A DNA stretch of 41,040 nucleotides from Labrenzia sp. DG1229 (GCF_000521215.1 NZ_KI928920.1:62201-103240); one strand, 5' to 3'. Numbered from the stretch's first letter, positions 7,691 to 17,999 are shown. Numbers and translations: made by a program. Notes: a model not told the origin generated them from the sequence alone.

Positions 7691-8890
7691 ATGCGGCATC
7701 TGACAATTGTTTTCGGTACTTTCCTGATCGCTTTTCCAACGGCACTTCATGCAGACGCAATCGAGCTGGGGCCGCGTCCCGCCTGGCTGGTCAGCCAGAT
7801 GGCAGACAGCGATCTGAAGGACAAACTGAAAAGCTGCATCGGCCAACCGACAAAGCGCACATTGTTTTCCATCAGCCATCGAGGCGCACCGCTCCAGTTT
7901 CCCGAACATACCGAGGAAGGCTATCGTGCAGGTGCGTTGATGGGTGCCGGCATATTGGAATGCGATGTAACCTTCACCAAGGACAAGGAACTGGTTTGCC
8001 GCCACTCCCAGAACGACCTTCACACGACAACAAATGTTCTTGCGACGGACCTTGCTGCAAACTGCACGGCGGCTTTCACTCCGGCCAGCGGGGGCAACCC
8101 GGCATCGGCAGAATGCCGCACGTCCGATCTGACGCTCGACGAATTCAAGTCCCTGCGCGGCAAGATGGACAGCGCTGACAAGACCGCGCAGAGCGTCGAG
8201 GACTATCTGAATGGAACGGCTCCCTGGCGGACCGAGCTTTACGGCCTGACCGGCACCTTGCTGACACACGCAGAGTCAATTGCCCTCTTCAAGGACCTCG
8301 GCGTCAAGTTCACACCGGAACTGAAAGCGCCGAAAGTTGCAATGCCCTATGAAGGTTTCACCCAATCCGACTATGCCCAGAAGCTGATCGATGACTACAA
8401 GGCAGCGGGCATACCGGCAGAAGACGTCTTTCCGCAATCCTTCAACCTTCAGGATGTCCGCTACTGGGTTGAAAATGAACCGGAATTCGGCAAGCAGGCT
8501 GTCTATCTGGACGGCCGGCGTGATCTCAATCCCATGGACCCGTCGACATTTTCACCATCGATGGCGGAGTTGAAGGAAATGGGCGTGAATTATCTCGCGC
8601 CGCCGCTCTTTGTTCTGCTTGCGCTGGAAGAAGGAAAGATCGTGCCCTCTCCTTACGCGAAAGCTGCAAAGGCTGCCGGACTAGACCTGATTACGTGGAC
8701 GCTTGAACGCTCCGGGCCTCTTGATGCCGGTGGTGGCTGGTACTATCAGACCATAGGTGACGTGATCGACGGAGACGGAAGAATGCTCGAGGTGGTCGAT
8801 GTCCTTGCAAAAGACGTCGGTGTAAAGGGGATCTTCTCCGACTGGCCCGCAACGACAAGCTTTTATGCCTCCTGCATGAGTTTGCCCTGA
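7691..8890 (+). CDS. Periplasmic glycerophosphodiester phosphodiesterase
   Basis: Hydrolyses glycerophosphodiesters to glycerol 3-phosphate and an alcohol, feeding phospholipid-derived carbon and phosphate to the cell. The frame runs back to 7562, but ATG 7691 gives a clear signal peptide ([20 protein letters not shown], cleavage near ADA at 21-23), so the enzyme is exported. The catalytic core is visible: HRG at 63-65, PEHT at 71-74 (canonical PENT), E90 and D92 in LECDVTF, and H105. At about 399 residues it matches the longer periplasmic GlpQ-like enzymes rather than the short cytosolic UgpQ type. It starts 47 bases after the P450, probably as a separate unit or weakly co-transcribed. Confidence 0.9.
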   Translation: MRHLTIVFGTFLIAFPTALHADAIELGPRPAWLVSQMADSDLKDKLKSCIGQPTKRTLFSISHRGAPLQFPEHTEEGYRAGALMGAGILECDVTFTKDKELVCRHSQNDLHTTTNVLATDLAANCTAAFTPASGGNPASAECRTSDLTLDEFKSLRGKMDSADKTAQSVEDYLNGTAPWRTELYGLTGTLLTHAESIALFKDLGVKFTPELKAPKVAMPYEGFTQSDYAQKLIDDYKAAGIPAEDVFPQSFNLQDVRYWVENEPEFGKQAVYLDGRRDLNPMDPSTFSPSMAELKEMGVNYLAPPLFVLLALEEGKIVPSPYAKAAKAAGLDLITWTLERSGPLDAGGGWYYQTIGDVIDGDGRMLEVVDVLAKDVGVKGIFSDWPATTSFYASCMSLP

Positions 8891-9034
8891 GGTTATTCCT
8901 TAAGAGCCTTCGAACACTCGGTTCTGCCCTGGAAGCCGGGCATGAATGCGCCCGCACGCTGGAGTTGATAATCATTCCTTCACCAACTCCGACTACGTTC
9001 AGGAAAGTGTCTACGTCAAACGTGATCTAGCAAA

Positions 9035-10333
9035 TTGAAAACCTTTCCACTTCGCAGCGTCGATTGTCAGTTGCTTTACAGGGATCACGAGCCACTGCAG
9101 GGTTCAGAACTCAAAGAGCTTGTCCGCCAGTCGGCTGAAATGCTCGGTCTGCATCCAGACGGAAGTCAGCTCATCTCGATGAGTGCGGATCACGACATCC
9201 AGATGATGTGCGGCAACCTCAAGGTTCTGGTTACGCAAAGCCTTCCCCTCGAGGAGAAAGCACATCTCAAAGAGGCTGCCCGGTTCCAGATTGCGCAAGA
9301 TGCCATCAGGCAAGGTCTCGAGCTCACAGATAACTGCCGGGCAGTAACGAGCATTTCGGTCCGCAAGGGAATGCTGGCGGATGTTGAGTTTCCGGCAGGA
9401 ATGGCACGGCTGCATGGACCTGAAATCCAGTCCTTTGCCAACGCAAAGGAAACCGTAACGGCAATGAACCTTGCCAAGGTTCTCTCGGTAAACCTGCTGC
9501 GCAAGACACCTGCGCTTGCCGTTTTCTGGGCTCCAAACCAGCATTTTCTGCCGCCGCAGACATTTTCCGAACTGGCAATTTCGGATGAACCGACGATGCT
9601 CTACATCAGGCCGCACATTTATTCTCCGATTCAGGAAGTATCGGAAAAACGGTTGATTGGCGTCTCGGCTGCCGGTTCCGAGTATCTTCTTGGTTTCAAG
9701 GTAGGCTTCGAACCAAGCAGGTTGCCTGTCCAGTTCATGGTTCAGAACCTCATGGTGTTCGCCTCCTTCTGTCTCCAACGCGGTAGTGTTCTGCCTGACG
9801 GAGACGTTTTCGGAAAAAGCGAAAAGGAAAAAATCAGACTTGATTACCAGGAGACGAGCGAAAGCGAGCCTGACAAGATAGTCTTGGCAGTTCAATCGTC
9901 AGCAGAACTCGGGATCGTCGGAGAAGAGCGTCCTACGATCTATCATGCCTATAATGAAGACGGTGAACGTCTCTCCTCGACGGTTACCGATGTCGATGTT
10001 AGTGACCTTGACCCTGACGACCCGGTTGATGCGGCAATTCTGGAACGCCTTGCAGAACTCAAGAAGGCAACTCCACCGCCAGAAAATCGGAAGACCGCGT
10101 CAGACACCGCCCCACGCAAAGAGCCCGTCGAGACCCCTTCAGCCTCGCCTGCCGACGAGATGCAACCGATAACGCCTCCACGCTACAGCACGGACCCTGC
10201 TCCAAGGCGTGCGTCCATGGAGGAACTGCGAAGCCTTGCGCGCCAGCATCAGGTCTCACGGGAAGAAACAGCGGAACGCAAAGGGAGAAAAGGCTTATTC
10301 GGGAAGATTTTTGGAAAAAAATCCGGCGAGTAA
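9035..10333 (+). CDS. DUF4261-like protein, first of a tandem pair
   Basis: 432-residue cytosolic protein of unknown function, starting at TTG 9035 (MKTFPLRSVDCQLLYR). It resembles the downstream gene along its length. Core residues 1-295 contain MNLAKVLSVNLL, ALAVFWAPNQHFLPPQTF, GVSAAGSEYLLGFKVGFEPS and DGDVFGKSEKEKIR, a pattern like DUF4261 (PF14080). A variable linker carries the near-invariant DPDDPVDAAILERLAEL (about 326-342). A basic C-terminal tail follows, with MEELRSLARQHQV and GLFGKIFGKKSG. No signal peptide or membrane segment is present. No Shine-Dalgarno sequence is visible, but the paralogue shares the same TTG context, which supports the start. A role cannot be given. Confidence 0.85.
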   Translation: MKTFPLRSVDCQLLYRDHEPLQGSELKELVRQSAEMLGLHPDGSQLISMSADHDIQMMCGNLKVLVTQSLPLEEKAHLKEAARFQIAQDAIRQGLELTDNCRAVTSISVRKGMLADVEFPAGMARLHGPEIQSFANAKETVTAMNLAKVLSVNLLRKTPALAVFWAPNQHFLPPQTFSELAISDEPTMLYIRPHIYSPIQEVSEKRLIGVSAAGSEYLLGFKVGFEPSRLPVQFMVQNLMVFASFCLQRGSVLPDGDVFGKSEKEKIRLDYQETSESEPDKIVLAVQSSAELGIVGEERPTIYHAYNEDGERLSSTVTDVDVSDLDPDDPVDAAILERLAELKKATPPPENRKTASDTAPRKEPVETPSASPADEMQPITPPRYSTDPAPRRASMEELRSLARQHQVSREETAERKGRKGLFGKIFGKKSGE

Positions 10334-10556
10334 GGTATCTACATCCAGATACGCGACGCTTTGCTTGAAGACGAAATTGACTTAAATATCTGTTCTTACT
10401 TCTGGTTTTTTCAAAGTACGTTTAGCGCGCCGGCAACATTGTTGACTTGTGATCTTGCCCGAGCGCCGAGATCAGCTCGCTTAGCATTGCTAATCACTTC
10501 TTCATCCGTATCGTTTACGCTCGCTGAAGATTGAAATGAGATTTGTGGTCAATAAA

Positions 10557-11921
10557 TTGAAGATACACCCTCTAGCGAGCGTAGACAGTCAACTCTTGTA
10601 CCGGTCGTTTCAACCTCTGGACGGCAATTCGGTCTTTGAGGCCGTCATCGACGCCGCGAAGTCCATCGGGCTTGCAATGGATGGCGAACGGTTGGAAACG
10701 ACCACGGAACACGACCTTTCCGTGCGGATCGGTGACCTTCTGGTATCTGTGACGCAATCGATTCCGTTTTCCGAAGATGACTACCTCCAGGTCGCCCTCG
10801 ATACATTTTCGTTCGAGAACTCCCTGAACGGAATCCCCTCGGTTGACGAGGCCATCACGGCCTGTACGCACGTGTCGGTGCAAAAGGATACTCCGTCCAC
10901 CGAAAGGACAGAGGCGAGTGTTTCCAACCTGACGGATCTGGATCTGGCGACGTTCAGCGATAGCCGGGAAGCTTTGCGCGCGATGGAGCTTGCCAAGACA
11001 CTGGCTTTGCTTCTTTCGGAAAAGTCGGAACCCGAAGCCATATTTTGGGGTCCCAGTACATTTCTTCTGGAACCCGAGAAATTCAAACAGCTGGCCGCAT
11101 CAAGAAATCCGCTTTTGCTTTATCTGCACTGTCACGTCTACACAAAGGAGGATCCGGCGACAGACCAAAAGCTCGTCGGTGTGATCGCGTCCGGCGCACA
11201 ATGGCTTATTGGCAGCAGTGTCGAATTCAAACCGGCCGCGCTCCCGGCAGAGTATCTGGTCGAAAAAGTCTATGATTTTGTCGCCTATTCGCTCAAGAAC
11301 GACAAAGCCGCCGATAATGGCGATGTATTCGGCAAGGACGACATCGAAAAGGTAGCGATCTTGGCGCACCAGTCCGATGGGCACGGGCCGGACAAGATCG
11401 AATTGAAGGTGATCCATAATCCAGAATTTGGAATCTCCCGCGAAATTGCTCACGAGACCGATCATCCGCAAGACTTCGACCGGGAACTGACCGGTGCGCC
11501 GCGCATCGATGAAGAAGATCCTGAATTGAACCCCAATGATCCTGTCGATGCCGCAATTCTGGAGAGGCTCGCAGAAATAAATGCGGAAGAACCGGAAATC
11601 GCCCGGGAGCCCGCAGATGACACGAGGGTTGTTTCCTCGCCAGGTGTGTCAATTCCTGCAGCCTCGACAGAACCCGAAGCGCCTGTTGCCACTGTTGAGG
11701 CGGAAGAAACACCTGAACCTGATGCTGTAACAGAACCAATCCAGAATTTACCGGTGGAAGAGCCTCGGCCTGTGCGTAAAGCCAGGCCCGCCGCTCAACG
11801 AATGTCGATGGCAGAGCTGAGAGATTTTGCGAAGGAAGCCCAGGTTCCGCAGCCCGACAGGGACGTTTCGCAAAAGAAGCGCGGTTTTATCGGCAAGATT
11901 TTCAGCAAGAAGTCGGGTTGA
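10557..11921 (+). CDS. DUF4261-like protein, second of a tandem pair
   Basis: Paralogue of the preceding gene, 454 residues if started at TTG 10557 (MKIHPLASVDSQLLYR). An in-frame ATG at 10536 exists, but alignment with the first copy, which also starts at TTG after AAA, favours 10557. It shares the core (AMELAKTLALLL, AIFWGPSTFLLEPEKF, GVIASGAQWLIGSSVEFKPA, DGDVFGKDDIEKV, GPDKIELKV), the linker motif DPVDAAILERLAEI and the tail MAELRDFAKEAQV / GFIGKIFSKKSG. Between the last two lies a long acidic, low-complexity Glu/Pro/Thr/Val linker. The 223-base gap before it probably holds its own promoter. It ends 13 bases from the convergent merR stop. Function unknown. Confidence 0.85.
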   Translation: MKIHPLASVDSQLLYRSFQPLDGNSVFEAVIDAAKSIGLAMDGERLETTTEHDLSVRIGDLLVSVTQSIPFSEDDYLQVALDTFSFENSLNGIPSVDEAITACTHVSVQKDTPSTERTEASVSNLTDLDLATFSDSREALRAMELAKTLALLLSEKSEPEAIFWGPSTFLLEPEKFKQLAASRNPLLLYLHCHVYTKEDPATDQKLVGVIASGAQWLIGSSVEFKPAALPAEYLVEKVYDFVAYSLKNDKAADNGDVFGKDDIEKVAILAHQSDGHGPDKIELKVIHNPEFGISREIAHETDHPQDFDRELTGAPRIDEEDPELNPNDPVDAAILERLAEINAEEPEIAREPADDTRVVSSPGVSIPAASTEPEAPVATVEAEETPEPDAVTEPIQNLPVEEPRPVRKARPAAQRMSMAELRDFAKEAQVPQPDRDVSQKKRGFIGKIFSKKSG

Positions 11922-11934
11922 ACGGGCGACTGTG

Positions 11935-12525
11935 TCAGCGCGCCTGATCGAGTGTACGTTTGCACTCAAGCAATTCGAACAAGGTCGCCTGCAAACGGCG
12001 TATGTCTTCCCGTGTGACCGAAGACTGCTCGGTACTCGCATTACTCGGTGTCGGCTTCTCGCCACGCAGCCTGTTGAGAATGTTCAATCCACCCGCTGAA
12101 GACTGGGGAACAGCCTCATGTCCAGTCTCGGGTAGAACGCCGTTGGGCAAAGCCTCCGCCTCAACACCCATTGACTGATGGGCATCAACGACCCGCTGAC
12201 TCTCTTCGATTTGCGGATTCGTCACCACTTGCAGAGGCGATGCGTCAGCACGCCAGATCTGCATGACAAATCGTTGTCCCTGCTCCTTCAGGATCCGCTG
12301 GACACCCTTGATGGTATAGCCTTCGCCATACAGCAGGTGCCGGATCCCCTTGAGCAACTCGACGTCATCGGGCCGGTAGTATCGCCGTCCGCCACCCCGC
12401 TTGAGCGGTTTTATCTGGGAAAACCGTGTCTCCCAGAAACGCAGCACGTGTTGCGGCAAGTCCAGATCGTCTGCGACTTCGCTGATCGTTCGAAAGGCGT
12501 CCGGGCTTTTGTCGTGTGAGTTCAT
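11935..12525 (-). CDS. MerR-family transcriptional regulator next to ihfA
   Basis: 196-residue DNA-binding regulator. An N-terminal MerR winged helix-turn-helix covers about residues 12-80 ([20 protein letters not shown], then [20 protein letters not shown]). It is followed by a long variable region and a C-terminal helix ([20 protein letters not shown]) able to form the dimer coiled coil. There is no cysteine set for metal binding, so it is not a mercury or copper sensor. It lies 10 bases behind ihfA, a pairing typical of alphaproteobacteria, and is probably co-transcribed. Its targets are not known from sequence. Confidence 0.88.
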   Translation of the reverse strand: MNSHDKSPDAFRTISEVADDLDLPQHVLRFWETRFSQIKPLKRGGGRRYYRPDDVELLKGIRHLLYGEGYTIKGVQRILKEQGQRFVMQIWRADASPLQVVTNPQIEESQRVVDAHQSMGVEAEALPNGVLPETGHEAVPQSSAGGLNILNRLRGEKPTPSNASTEQSSVTREDIRRLQATLFELLECKRTLDQAR

Positions 12526-12535
12526 CCGGTCTTAG

Positions 12536-12850
12536 TTATTTGCTCGCCTGTCCTGTCAGCGCATCATTGATCCGCTGCTTCAATACGTTCGATGGTTTGA
12601 ACACCATCACGCGGCGCGGCGAAATCGGTACTTCCTCGCCGGTCTTCGGGTTGCGGCCTATACGCTCTCCCTTCGAGCGGACCACAAATGAACCGAAGCT
12701 TGACAATTTTACCGATTCTCCGGTGACAAGACAGTCTGAAATTTCAGAAAGTACACGTTCGACCAATTCAGATGACTCGGTCCGTGACAGGCCAACTTTT
12801 TGATAAACGGCTTCACACAGATCCGCACGGGTAATAGTCCGATTGCCCAT
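12536..12850 (-). CDS. ihfA: Integration host factor subunit alpha
   Basis: Alpha subunit of IHF, the heterodimeric nucleoid protein that bends DNA sharply at specific sites. It acts in recombination, replication and sigma-54-type transcription. The 104-residue protein shows the HU/IHF fold, with the beta-arm signature [20 protein letters not shown] and FKPS near the end. ATG 12850 is preferred to the upstream frame opening at 12892 because GGGGAGGGG precedes it and [11 protein letters not shown] is the family N-terminus. It sits in the order fabH-ihfA-merR. Confidence 0.95.
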   Translation of the reverse strand: MGNRTITRADLCEAVYQKVGLSRTESSELVERVLSEISDCLVTGESVKLSSFGSFVVRSKGERIGRNPKTGEEVPISPRRVMVFKPSNVLKQRINDALTGQASK

Positions 12851-12993
12851 AACCCCTCCCCAACGACGCCAGTGATCTGGCTGATTTTGCAAGAAAACTT
12901 CAACGCACGGCCCTACGGTATTGCCTCACGGCTGGCCGGTCAACCGGAACTCGATATCAAGACGAGATTTGTCAATTATTGCAGGCTGCTCTC

Positions 12994-13971
12994 TTACCAG
13001 CGCAGCAGGACCGATCCCCAGGTAAATCCGCCGCCCATTGCCTCCAGCATCAAGAGATCGTTCTTTTTGACACGTCCGTCTCTTACGGCCGCATCAAGAG
13101 CGAGAGGGATCGAAGCTGCCGACGTGTTTCCATGCGACTGTACAGTCGTGACAACCTTTTCCGGAGCAATGCCGAGTTTCCTGGCGCTGGCATCGATGAT
13201 GCGCTTGTTCGCCTGGTGCGGAATGAACCAATCCAGATCATCCGATGTCAATCCGGTGGCCTCGTAGGCGTCTTCGATCACATCCGTGATCATGCCCACC
13301 GCATGCTTGAACACCTCGCGGCCTTCCATGCGCAGGTGACCAACAGTCTGGGTGGTCGACGGACCGCCGTCGACATAGAGCTTTTCCTTGTGCCTGCCGT
13401 CGGATCGCAGATGCGACGTCAGAATCCCGCGGTCATCATTGGTGCCTGCGCATTCGGTTCGTTCCAGAACGACGGCCCCTGCCCCGTCCCCGAATAGCAC
13501 GCAGGTGGTCCGATCCTCCCAGTCCAGTATGCGCGAGAAAGTTTCCGCGCCAATCACCAGGCAACGCTTGGACAAACCGGATCGGATATAGGCATCCGCC
13601 GTTGTCATGGCATAGACAAATCCCGAGCAGACAGCCTGCACGTCGAACGCAAATCCGTGTGTGATCCCCAGTCTCGCCTGAACCGTGACCGACGTGGCCG
13701 GAAAGGTATTGTCCGGCGTAGCCGTGGCCAGAATGATCGTATCTATGTCGGAAGCTTCCCGACCCGCGCTTTCCAGCGCTCTACGAGCGGCCTCAAGCGC
13801 GAGATCAGATGTGAACTGGCCTTCACCGGCAATATGACGCTGTTCGATACCGGTGCGCTGAACGATCCATTCGTCCGACGTATCGACCATCTTTGCAAGA
13901 TCGCCGTTGGTCAGAATTTTCTCCGGCAGAAAGCTGCCGCAGCCGGTCACGGTAGAACGGATTACGCTCAC
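12994..13971 (-). CDS. fabH: Beta-ketoacyl-ACP synthase III (FabH)
   Basis: Catalyses the first condensation of fatty acid synthesis, acetyl-CoA (or another short acyl-CoA) with malonyl-ACP. The 325-residue protein carries the catalytic triad Cys115 (VCSGFVYAM), His252 (WFIPHQAN) and Asn282 (SHGNTSAAS) and the thiolase-like fold. It starts with GTG 13971, overlapping the plsX stop by four bases (GTGA), so translation is likely coupled. The plsX-fabH pair links phospholipid and fatty acid initiation, as in most bacteria. Confidence 0.96.
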   Translation of the reverse strand: MSVIRSTVTGCGSFLPEKILTNGDLAKMVDTSDEWIVQRTGIEQRHIAGEGQFTSDLALEAARRALESAGREASDIDTIILATATPDNTFPATSVTVQARLGITHGFAFDVQAVCSGFVYAMTTADAYIRSGLSKRCLVIGAETFSRILDWEDRTTCVLFGDGAGAVVLERTECAGTNDDRGILTSHLRSDGRHKEKLYVDGGPSTTQTVGHLRMEGREVFKHAVGMITDVIEDAYEATGLTSDDLDWFIPHQANKRIIDASARKLGIAPEKVVTTVQSHGNTSAASIPLALDAAVRDGRVKKNDLLMLEAMGGGFTWGSVLLRW

Positions 13972-15032
13972 AAATCACCTTCCGTTGTCGGCGCATCTTC
14001 TGCGAAGCGGCCGCGATGGTAATGCACAAGATCCTGAGCGATCTTGTGGGTCAGTTCGTTCTTCACCATGTCATATGCCAGATCAATAGCCGAGGCATAG
14101 CCTTCAGCATCCGTTCCGCCATGACTCTTGATCACAATGCCGTTCAGCCCCAGGAACACACCGCCGTTGACCTTACGCGGGTCCATTTTTTCACGCAGCA
14201 GATCAAAGGCTCCCTTGGCAAACAGGTAGCCGATTCTGGACATAAAGGTCCGATTCATGGCCGAACGCAAGTAACTGCCAATTTGCTTGGCGGTCCCCTC
14301 AGCCGTTTTCAGGGCAATATTGCCCGCAAACCCTTCCGTCACGACGACATCGACTGTTCCCTTGCCCAGGTCATCGCCTTCAACAAATCCTGCGTAGTCA
14401 AGTGAAAGCAGAGGTGTTTCTCTCAGGAGCCGCCCGGCGGTGCGGACTTCCTCCAGTCCCTTGACCTCTTCGACACCGATATTGAGCAGTCCAACACTGG
14501 GCCGTTGCACACCAAAAAGAGCGCGTGCCATAGCGCCGCCGAGGATCGCAAAGTCTATGAGCTGCTGCGCATCCGCACCGATCGTCGCCCCGACATCGAG
14601 CACAACCGATTCTCCGCGCGTCGTCGGCCAGATCGCGGCAATCGCGGGCCGTTCGATATTCGCCATGGTCCGAAGGCAGAATTTCGACATCGCCATCAGG
14701 GCACCGGTGTTGCCGGCCGATACGGCAACCGACGCGTCGCCGGACTTTACCGCTTCAATGGACCGCCACATGCTGGAGCGCCAACGTCCCTGGCGAAGTG
14801 CCTGGCTGGGCTTGGTGTCCATCGCGATCGAAACGTCGCAATGATGCAGCACGGAGGCATCCCTCACCCGCGGATACTGTTCCAGCAGGGGGCGAATGAC
14901 GTTTTCATTGCCGTAAAGAAGGAAACGAATCTCCGGATGGCGGACAAGCGCAATCTCTGCCCCGGGAATGACAACATCGGCCCCGTTATCGCCGCCCATG
15001 GCATCCAAGGAAATCAGAATTGTTTTCGCCAT
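13968..15032 (-). CDS. plsX: Phosphate acyltransferase PlsX
   Basis: Converts acyl-ACP to acyl-phosphate, the donor for PlsY in the first step of phospholipid synthesis. It is a peripheral membrane enzyme. The 354-residue protein has family motifs such as [12 protein letters not shown] at the N-terminus and [12 protein letters not shown] in the middle. It also has [19 protein letters not shown] and the late [17 protein letters not shown]. Length is normal. It is translated just ahead of fabH with a four-base overlap. The 214 bases upstream, before the DUF177 gene, may hold its promoter. Confidence 0.96.
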   Translation of the reverse strand: MAKTILISLDAMGGDNGADVVIPGAEIALVRHPEIRFLLYGNENVIRPLLEQYPRVRDASVLHHCDVSIAMDTKPSQALRQGRWRSSMWRSIEAVKSGDASVAVSAGNTGALMAMSKFCLRTMANIERPAIAAIWPTTRGESVVLDVGATIGADAQQLIDFAILGGAMARALFGVQRPSVGLLNIGVEEVKGLEEVRTAGRLLRETPLLSLDYAGFVEGDDLGKGTVDVVVTEGFAGNIALKTAEGTAKQIGSYLRSAMNRTFMSRIGYLFAKGAFDLLREKMDPRKVNGGVFLGLNGIVIKSHGGTDAEGYASAIDLAYDMVKNELTHKIAQDLVHYHRGRFAEDAPTTEGDL

Positions 15033-15246
15033 TCAGAAGGTCTTTTAACGTTTCGCAAACAAGGACGGTACCGGTAGGCGCACCCAACAGAATGACGCCC
15101 TATCAACAGGTGCCCGGATCGGGCGCGAACATAACGGTTTTGGTCGGAGTGACAACCGTTTTCATGAACTCTTACAGAACTGGCGTTGAAAACCCGTACG
15201 GAAAACAGTTTTCATTGACCCGCCTCTTATCCCAAGAGCCTTAATG

Positions 15247-15819
15247 TCAGTCTTCCTTGTGACTTTTTAAAGTCTCCAGGGCCGCGAACGGGGACGGTTT
15301 TTTTTCCGTTTCTTCCTGCGCAGTCTCTTCCAATTCGTCGCCGCGTTCGAATTCAACACCGGGTTTGCGAGGAAAAGTGTCCAGAGAAAGCGCAAGTTCT
15401 TCGCAGATGAGCGCACCAAGGTCCAGCACACCATCAATGATCACGTCAGGGGGATCAAGCGATTCCAGATCGATTTCGATTTCTCCCTCGTCGTTCAGGT
15501 CCCTGATCCTGCGGGGTTTGCTCGAAACCGGTTCGAACGTCCGATCGACTTTGATAGACAGGCAGCTGTCGAATGCTTCAAGCGAAACACAGCAGATTTG
15601 CGATAATTCGGCATCGATCGATCCGACAACACGCATGCCTTCCTTGCGATAAGGCTTCAGTGTGAATTCAGCCTTCAATCCCCTGACGCCCAGGATGTCA
15701 TATGCGTTGGCAATCGCACGCAGGCTTTCAGTACCGGGCTCGATCACAAGTGCTTCGTCCTTGTCAACAACGCGGTTGGCGTTGACGGCATAGGAATAAG
15801 GAAAAGTTTCTGTCGCCAT
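15247..15819 (-). CDS. DUF177 (YceD-like) protein
   Basis: 190-residue cytosolic protein of the DUF177/YceD family. The bacterial members are linked with 23S rRNA metabolism, and their genes often sit beside rpmF-plsX-fabH. The family core spans about residues 30-170, with the cysteine-containing stretch QICCVSLEAFDSCLSIKVDR, followed by an acidic segment and DPPDVIIDGVLDLGALICEE. The last part is charged (EEETEKKPSPFAALE). The ATG at 15819 is preceded by AAGAAAGAAGAA. It lies 30 bases behind the cytochrome bc1 chaperone gene and ahead of plsX. No rpmF is present here. Confidence 0.88.
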   Translation of the reverse strand: MATETFPYSYAVNANRVVDKDEALVIEPGTESLRAIANAYDILGVRGLKAEFTLKPYRKEGMRVVGSIDAELSQICCVSLEAFDSCLSIKVDRTFEPVSSKPRRIRDLNDEGEIEIDLESLDPPDVIIDGVLDLGALICEELALSLDTFPRKPGVEFERGDELEETAQEETEKKPSPFAALETLKSHKED

Positions 15820-15849
15820 TGTTCTTCTTTCTTTTGATCTTTCCTGGCC

Positions 15850-16398
15850 TCAGACTTGAATGTTTGAAAAGTCTTCGGGTGTGGGCCAACCCAGTTTTCC
15901 GGCGGTGAGTTCCGAAGCTGTCTGATCTGCCAACTTCTTTGCCGCTGCGAGCGTATAAAGTGCGAGTCGCTTCTGGGCGACCGGTTCCGGATTGTCTGGA
16001 TAAAGATTGCGTCCGAGCGCTGCAGCCAACTCATCCACGTCGGCGTTTTCTATCGCGGGAATGTATGCATCCGCCCGGCCGTAAAAAGCCTCACCCATCA
16101 CCTTCACCTTTTTTGGAACACGGGTGTCACTGACACCCATCTCCCGAAGTGACGCGTCCATGTCCTGAAAAAACAGATCGAACACTTCCTGCGTGAATTT
16201 CGCGATCTTAGGGCCTTCGCTGCGCATGCGCCGGAAATAGAGCACCGCATGCACTACAATCAGATCGAACCTGCCATCGATCGTATCGGGTACCAGAAAG
16301 TCTGTATAAAATGCCGGTTGCCGTGCTTGAGCCACGATTTCACAATAAACCTTGTGACCGGCTTCACGAGACCGGCGGCGGAATAGACCTAATACCAT
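15850..16398 (-). CDS. Ubiquinol-cytochrome c chaperone (CBP3-like)
   Basis: About 182-residue protein of the ubiquinol-cytochrome c chaperone family, which helps assemble cytochrome b of respiratory complex III. Features are the basic N-terminus FRRRSREAG, the YTDFLVPDTIDGRFDLIVVH segment, HAVLYFRRMRSEG, FFQDMDASLREMGVSDTRVP and KVMGEAFYGRADAY, all typical of the family. ATG 16398 is preferred over 16410 because GGAG lies seven bases ahead of it. It is divergent from bamE, a usual arrangement in this bacterial group, and leads into the DUF177 gene. Confidence 0.9.
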   Translation of the reverse strand: MVLGLFRRRSREAGHKVYCEIVAQARQPAFYTDFLVPDTIDGRFDLIVVHAVLYFRRMRSEGPKIAKFTQEVFDLFFQDMDASLREMGVSDTRVPKKVKVMGEAFYGRADAYIPAIENADVDELAAALGRNLYPDNPEPVAQKRLALYTLAAAKKLADQTASELTAGKLGWPTPEDFSNIQV

Positions 16399-16512
16399 GA
16401 CCGTCTCCATTTAACTCAGGTGTTGCCTTGTGCCCTATCCCACGATAGTGACTTTGCCAAGCAACGAAATTCAAAAGCAGCCAGATCGATCTGGCCAAAC
16501 GGGACTTCTTAG

Positions 16513-16950
16513 ATGAACTTCAAGGCGAGCGCCCTGATCCTTCCGCTTCTGGCCACGCTACCGCTCGGCGGCTGTTTCACATCGACCTACACACACGGTC
16601 ATGTTGTCACGACATCCATGCTGAACCAGGTACAGGTCGGATCCAGCCGCGAACAGGTGGAACTCGTGCTTGGCTCACCGTCGACGACATCCAGCCTGAG
16701 CGGTGATGCCTACTATTACATTTCGCAAAAAACCGCGACGACCGCTTTCCTTGCTCCTGATATCGTCGAGCAAAGGGTTGTGGCCATCTATTTCGATGAT
16801 GACGGTTTCGTACAGGACATCGGCAACTATACGCTTGAAGACGGAAAAATCGTCGATATCGTGACCCGGAAAACCCGGACGGGCGGTGCGGATTACGGCT
16901 TCCTAACGCAGATTTTGCGCGGAGCGACCAATCCTGGCCTTGGACTCTGA
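16513..16950 (+). CDS. bamE: Outer membrane assembly lipoprotein BamE
   Basis: Small lipoprotein of the beta-barrel assembly machine (SmpA/OmlA family). It helps BamA and BamD insert outer membrane proteins. 145 residues, with a lipoprotein signal peptide whose lipobox is LPLGGC and lipidated Cys21. The mature part has the BamE pattern MLNQVQVGSSREQVELVLGS, YYYISQK, and a strand-rich end (VVAIYFDDDGFVQDIGNYTL). It is divergent from the bc1 chaperone gene with about 110 bases between them. It is the last core gene before the glycan locus. Confidence 0.92.
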   Translation: MNFKASALILPLLATLPLGGCFTSTYTHGHVVTTSMLNQVQVGSSREQVELVLGSPSTTSSLSGDAYYYISQKTATTAFLAPDIVEQRVVAIYFDDDGFVQDIGNYTLEDGKIVDIVTRKTRTGGADYGFLTQILRGATNPGLGL

Positions 16951-17037
16951 TACGTTCTCCAGTAGAGAATCAGTATTGCGCGTTCATTCCACCGCAGACG
17001 CACCCATAAAATCGCCAATTGCACCAAAGCAATTCTG

Positions 17038-17796
17038 GTGCAATTGAGAAACTCGACCACATCGTCGCCTTTCAGTCGGATCGTTGTATTGCAAACCAAA
17101 GAGAAAACCGTCTACTCCGGCATAGAAGAGTTAGTGGCAATCGACAGATCCATGCCGCGCTACAACAGCTTCATCGCCGAAACGATAACCCGTAGCCTGA
17201 AACCCGGAACAAGGCCGGTCGATTTTGGCGCCGGCATCGGCACCTTGTCCGACTTGATTGTCGCCAAAACCGGTATCAAACCGACTTGTGTTGAAGTTGA
17301 CCCCACATGCAGACAAGTCTTGCAGTCAAAAGGCTACCGAACATTCGACAATATTGCCGATGCTGGAAAGTTCGATTTTGTATTCAGCTCAAACGTTCTT
17401 GAACATATTGAAAACGATCAGGAAATACTGAAACTCATCTTCAACAGCCTCGAAAAAGACGGGCGAATTGTCCTCTACCTTCCCGCTTTCCAAATCTTGT
17501 TTTCCAAACTCGATGCAAGCGTCGGGCATTACAGGCGGTATGACAAAAAGGCGCTTGTCAGCAAGCTGACAAATGCCGGCTTTGAAGTGGAGGAAGTTTC
17601 CTACGCGGATTGTCTTGGTTTTTTCATCAGTTTGATTTTTCGTTTTTTCGGATACTCGTCCGACAAGGGCCTGGCTTCTCCGGGGAGACTTGAAACTTAC
17701 GACAAGTACATTTTCCCCGTGAGCAAGGGAATTGACTCATTGGGCATCAAACACTTTTTTGGCAAAAACATTTTTGTTCGCGCGAAAAAGTCCTGA
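17038..17796 (+). CDS. Class I SAM-dependent methyltransferase
   Basis: Soluble methyltransferase with a Rossmann fold: motif I VDFGAGIGTLSDL, motif II CVEVDP, and the post-motif FDFVFSSNVLEHIENDQEIL followed by LEKDGRIVLYLPAF. That order matches small-molecule or glycan methyltransferases of the Methyltransf_11/23 type. The C-terminal third has a hydrophobic helix (LGFFISLIFRFFGY). The start is uncertain: GTG 17038 opens the frame, but a later start (TTG 17089, just ahead of the conserved VYSGIEEL) is plausible. It opens a plus-strand glycan locus and is more AT-rich than bamE before it, so it may mark the edge of an acquired segment. Its substrate could be a sugar or lipid-linked sugar. Confidence 0.85.
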   Translation: MQLRNSTTSSPFSRIVVLQTKEKTVYSGIEELVAIDRSMPRYNSFIAETITRSLKPGTRPVDFGAGIGTLSDLIVAKTGIKPTCVEVDPTCRQVLQSKGYRTFDNIADAGKFDFVFSSNVLEHIENDQEILKLIFNSLEKDGRIVLYLPAFQILFSKLDASVGHYRRYDKKALVSKLTNAGFEVEEVSYADCLGFFISLIFRFFGYSSDKGLASPGRLETYDKYIFPVSKGIDSLGIKHFFGKNIFVRAKKS

Positions 17797-17999
17797 AGCC
17801 CAATAGAGACGATCCTGTGTGAGACACCAGCAACTGACGGCCTGCAGATCGATCAGATGCAAGTCTTCCGGAAATTGTCAGCGCATTGTTTTTCAAGCGC
17901 AACTCACGTGTAAAACGATATACGGGCGTTCAATATAAGTTGTCAGATCAGTGTGACGACTGTAACTAGTCAGCACAATTCAACAAAACAGCGTCTCAA

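Noticed and set aside
9104..9895. 263-codon minus-strand frame
   Set aside because: Shadow of the first DUF4261-like gene, whose plus-strand reading is supported by a paralogue.
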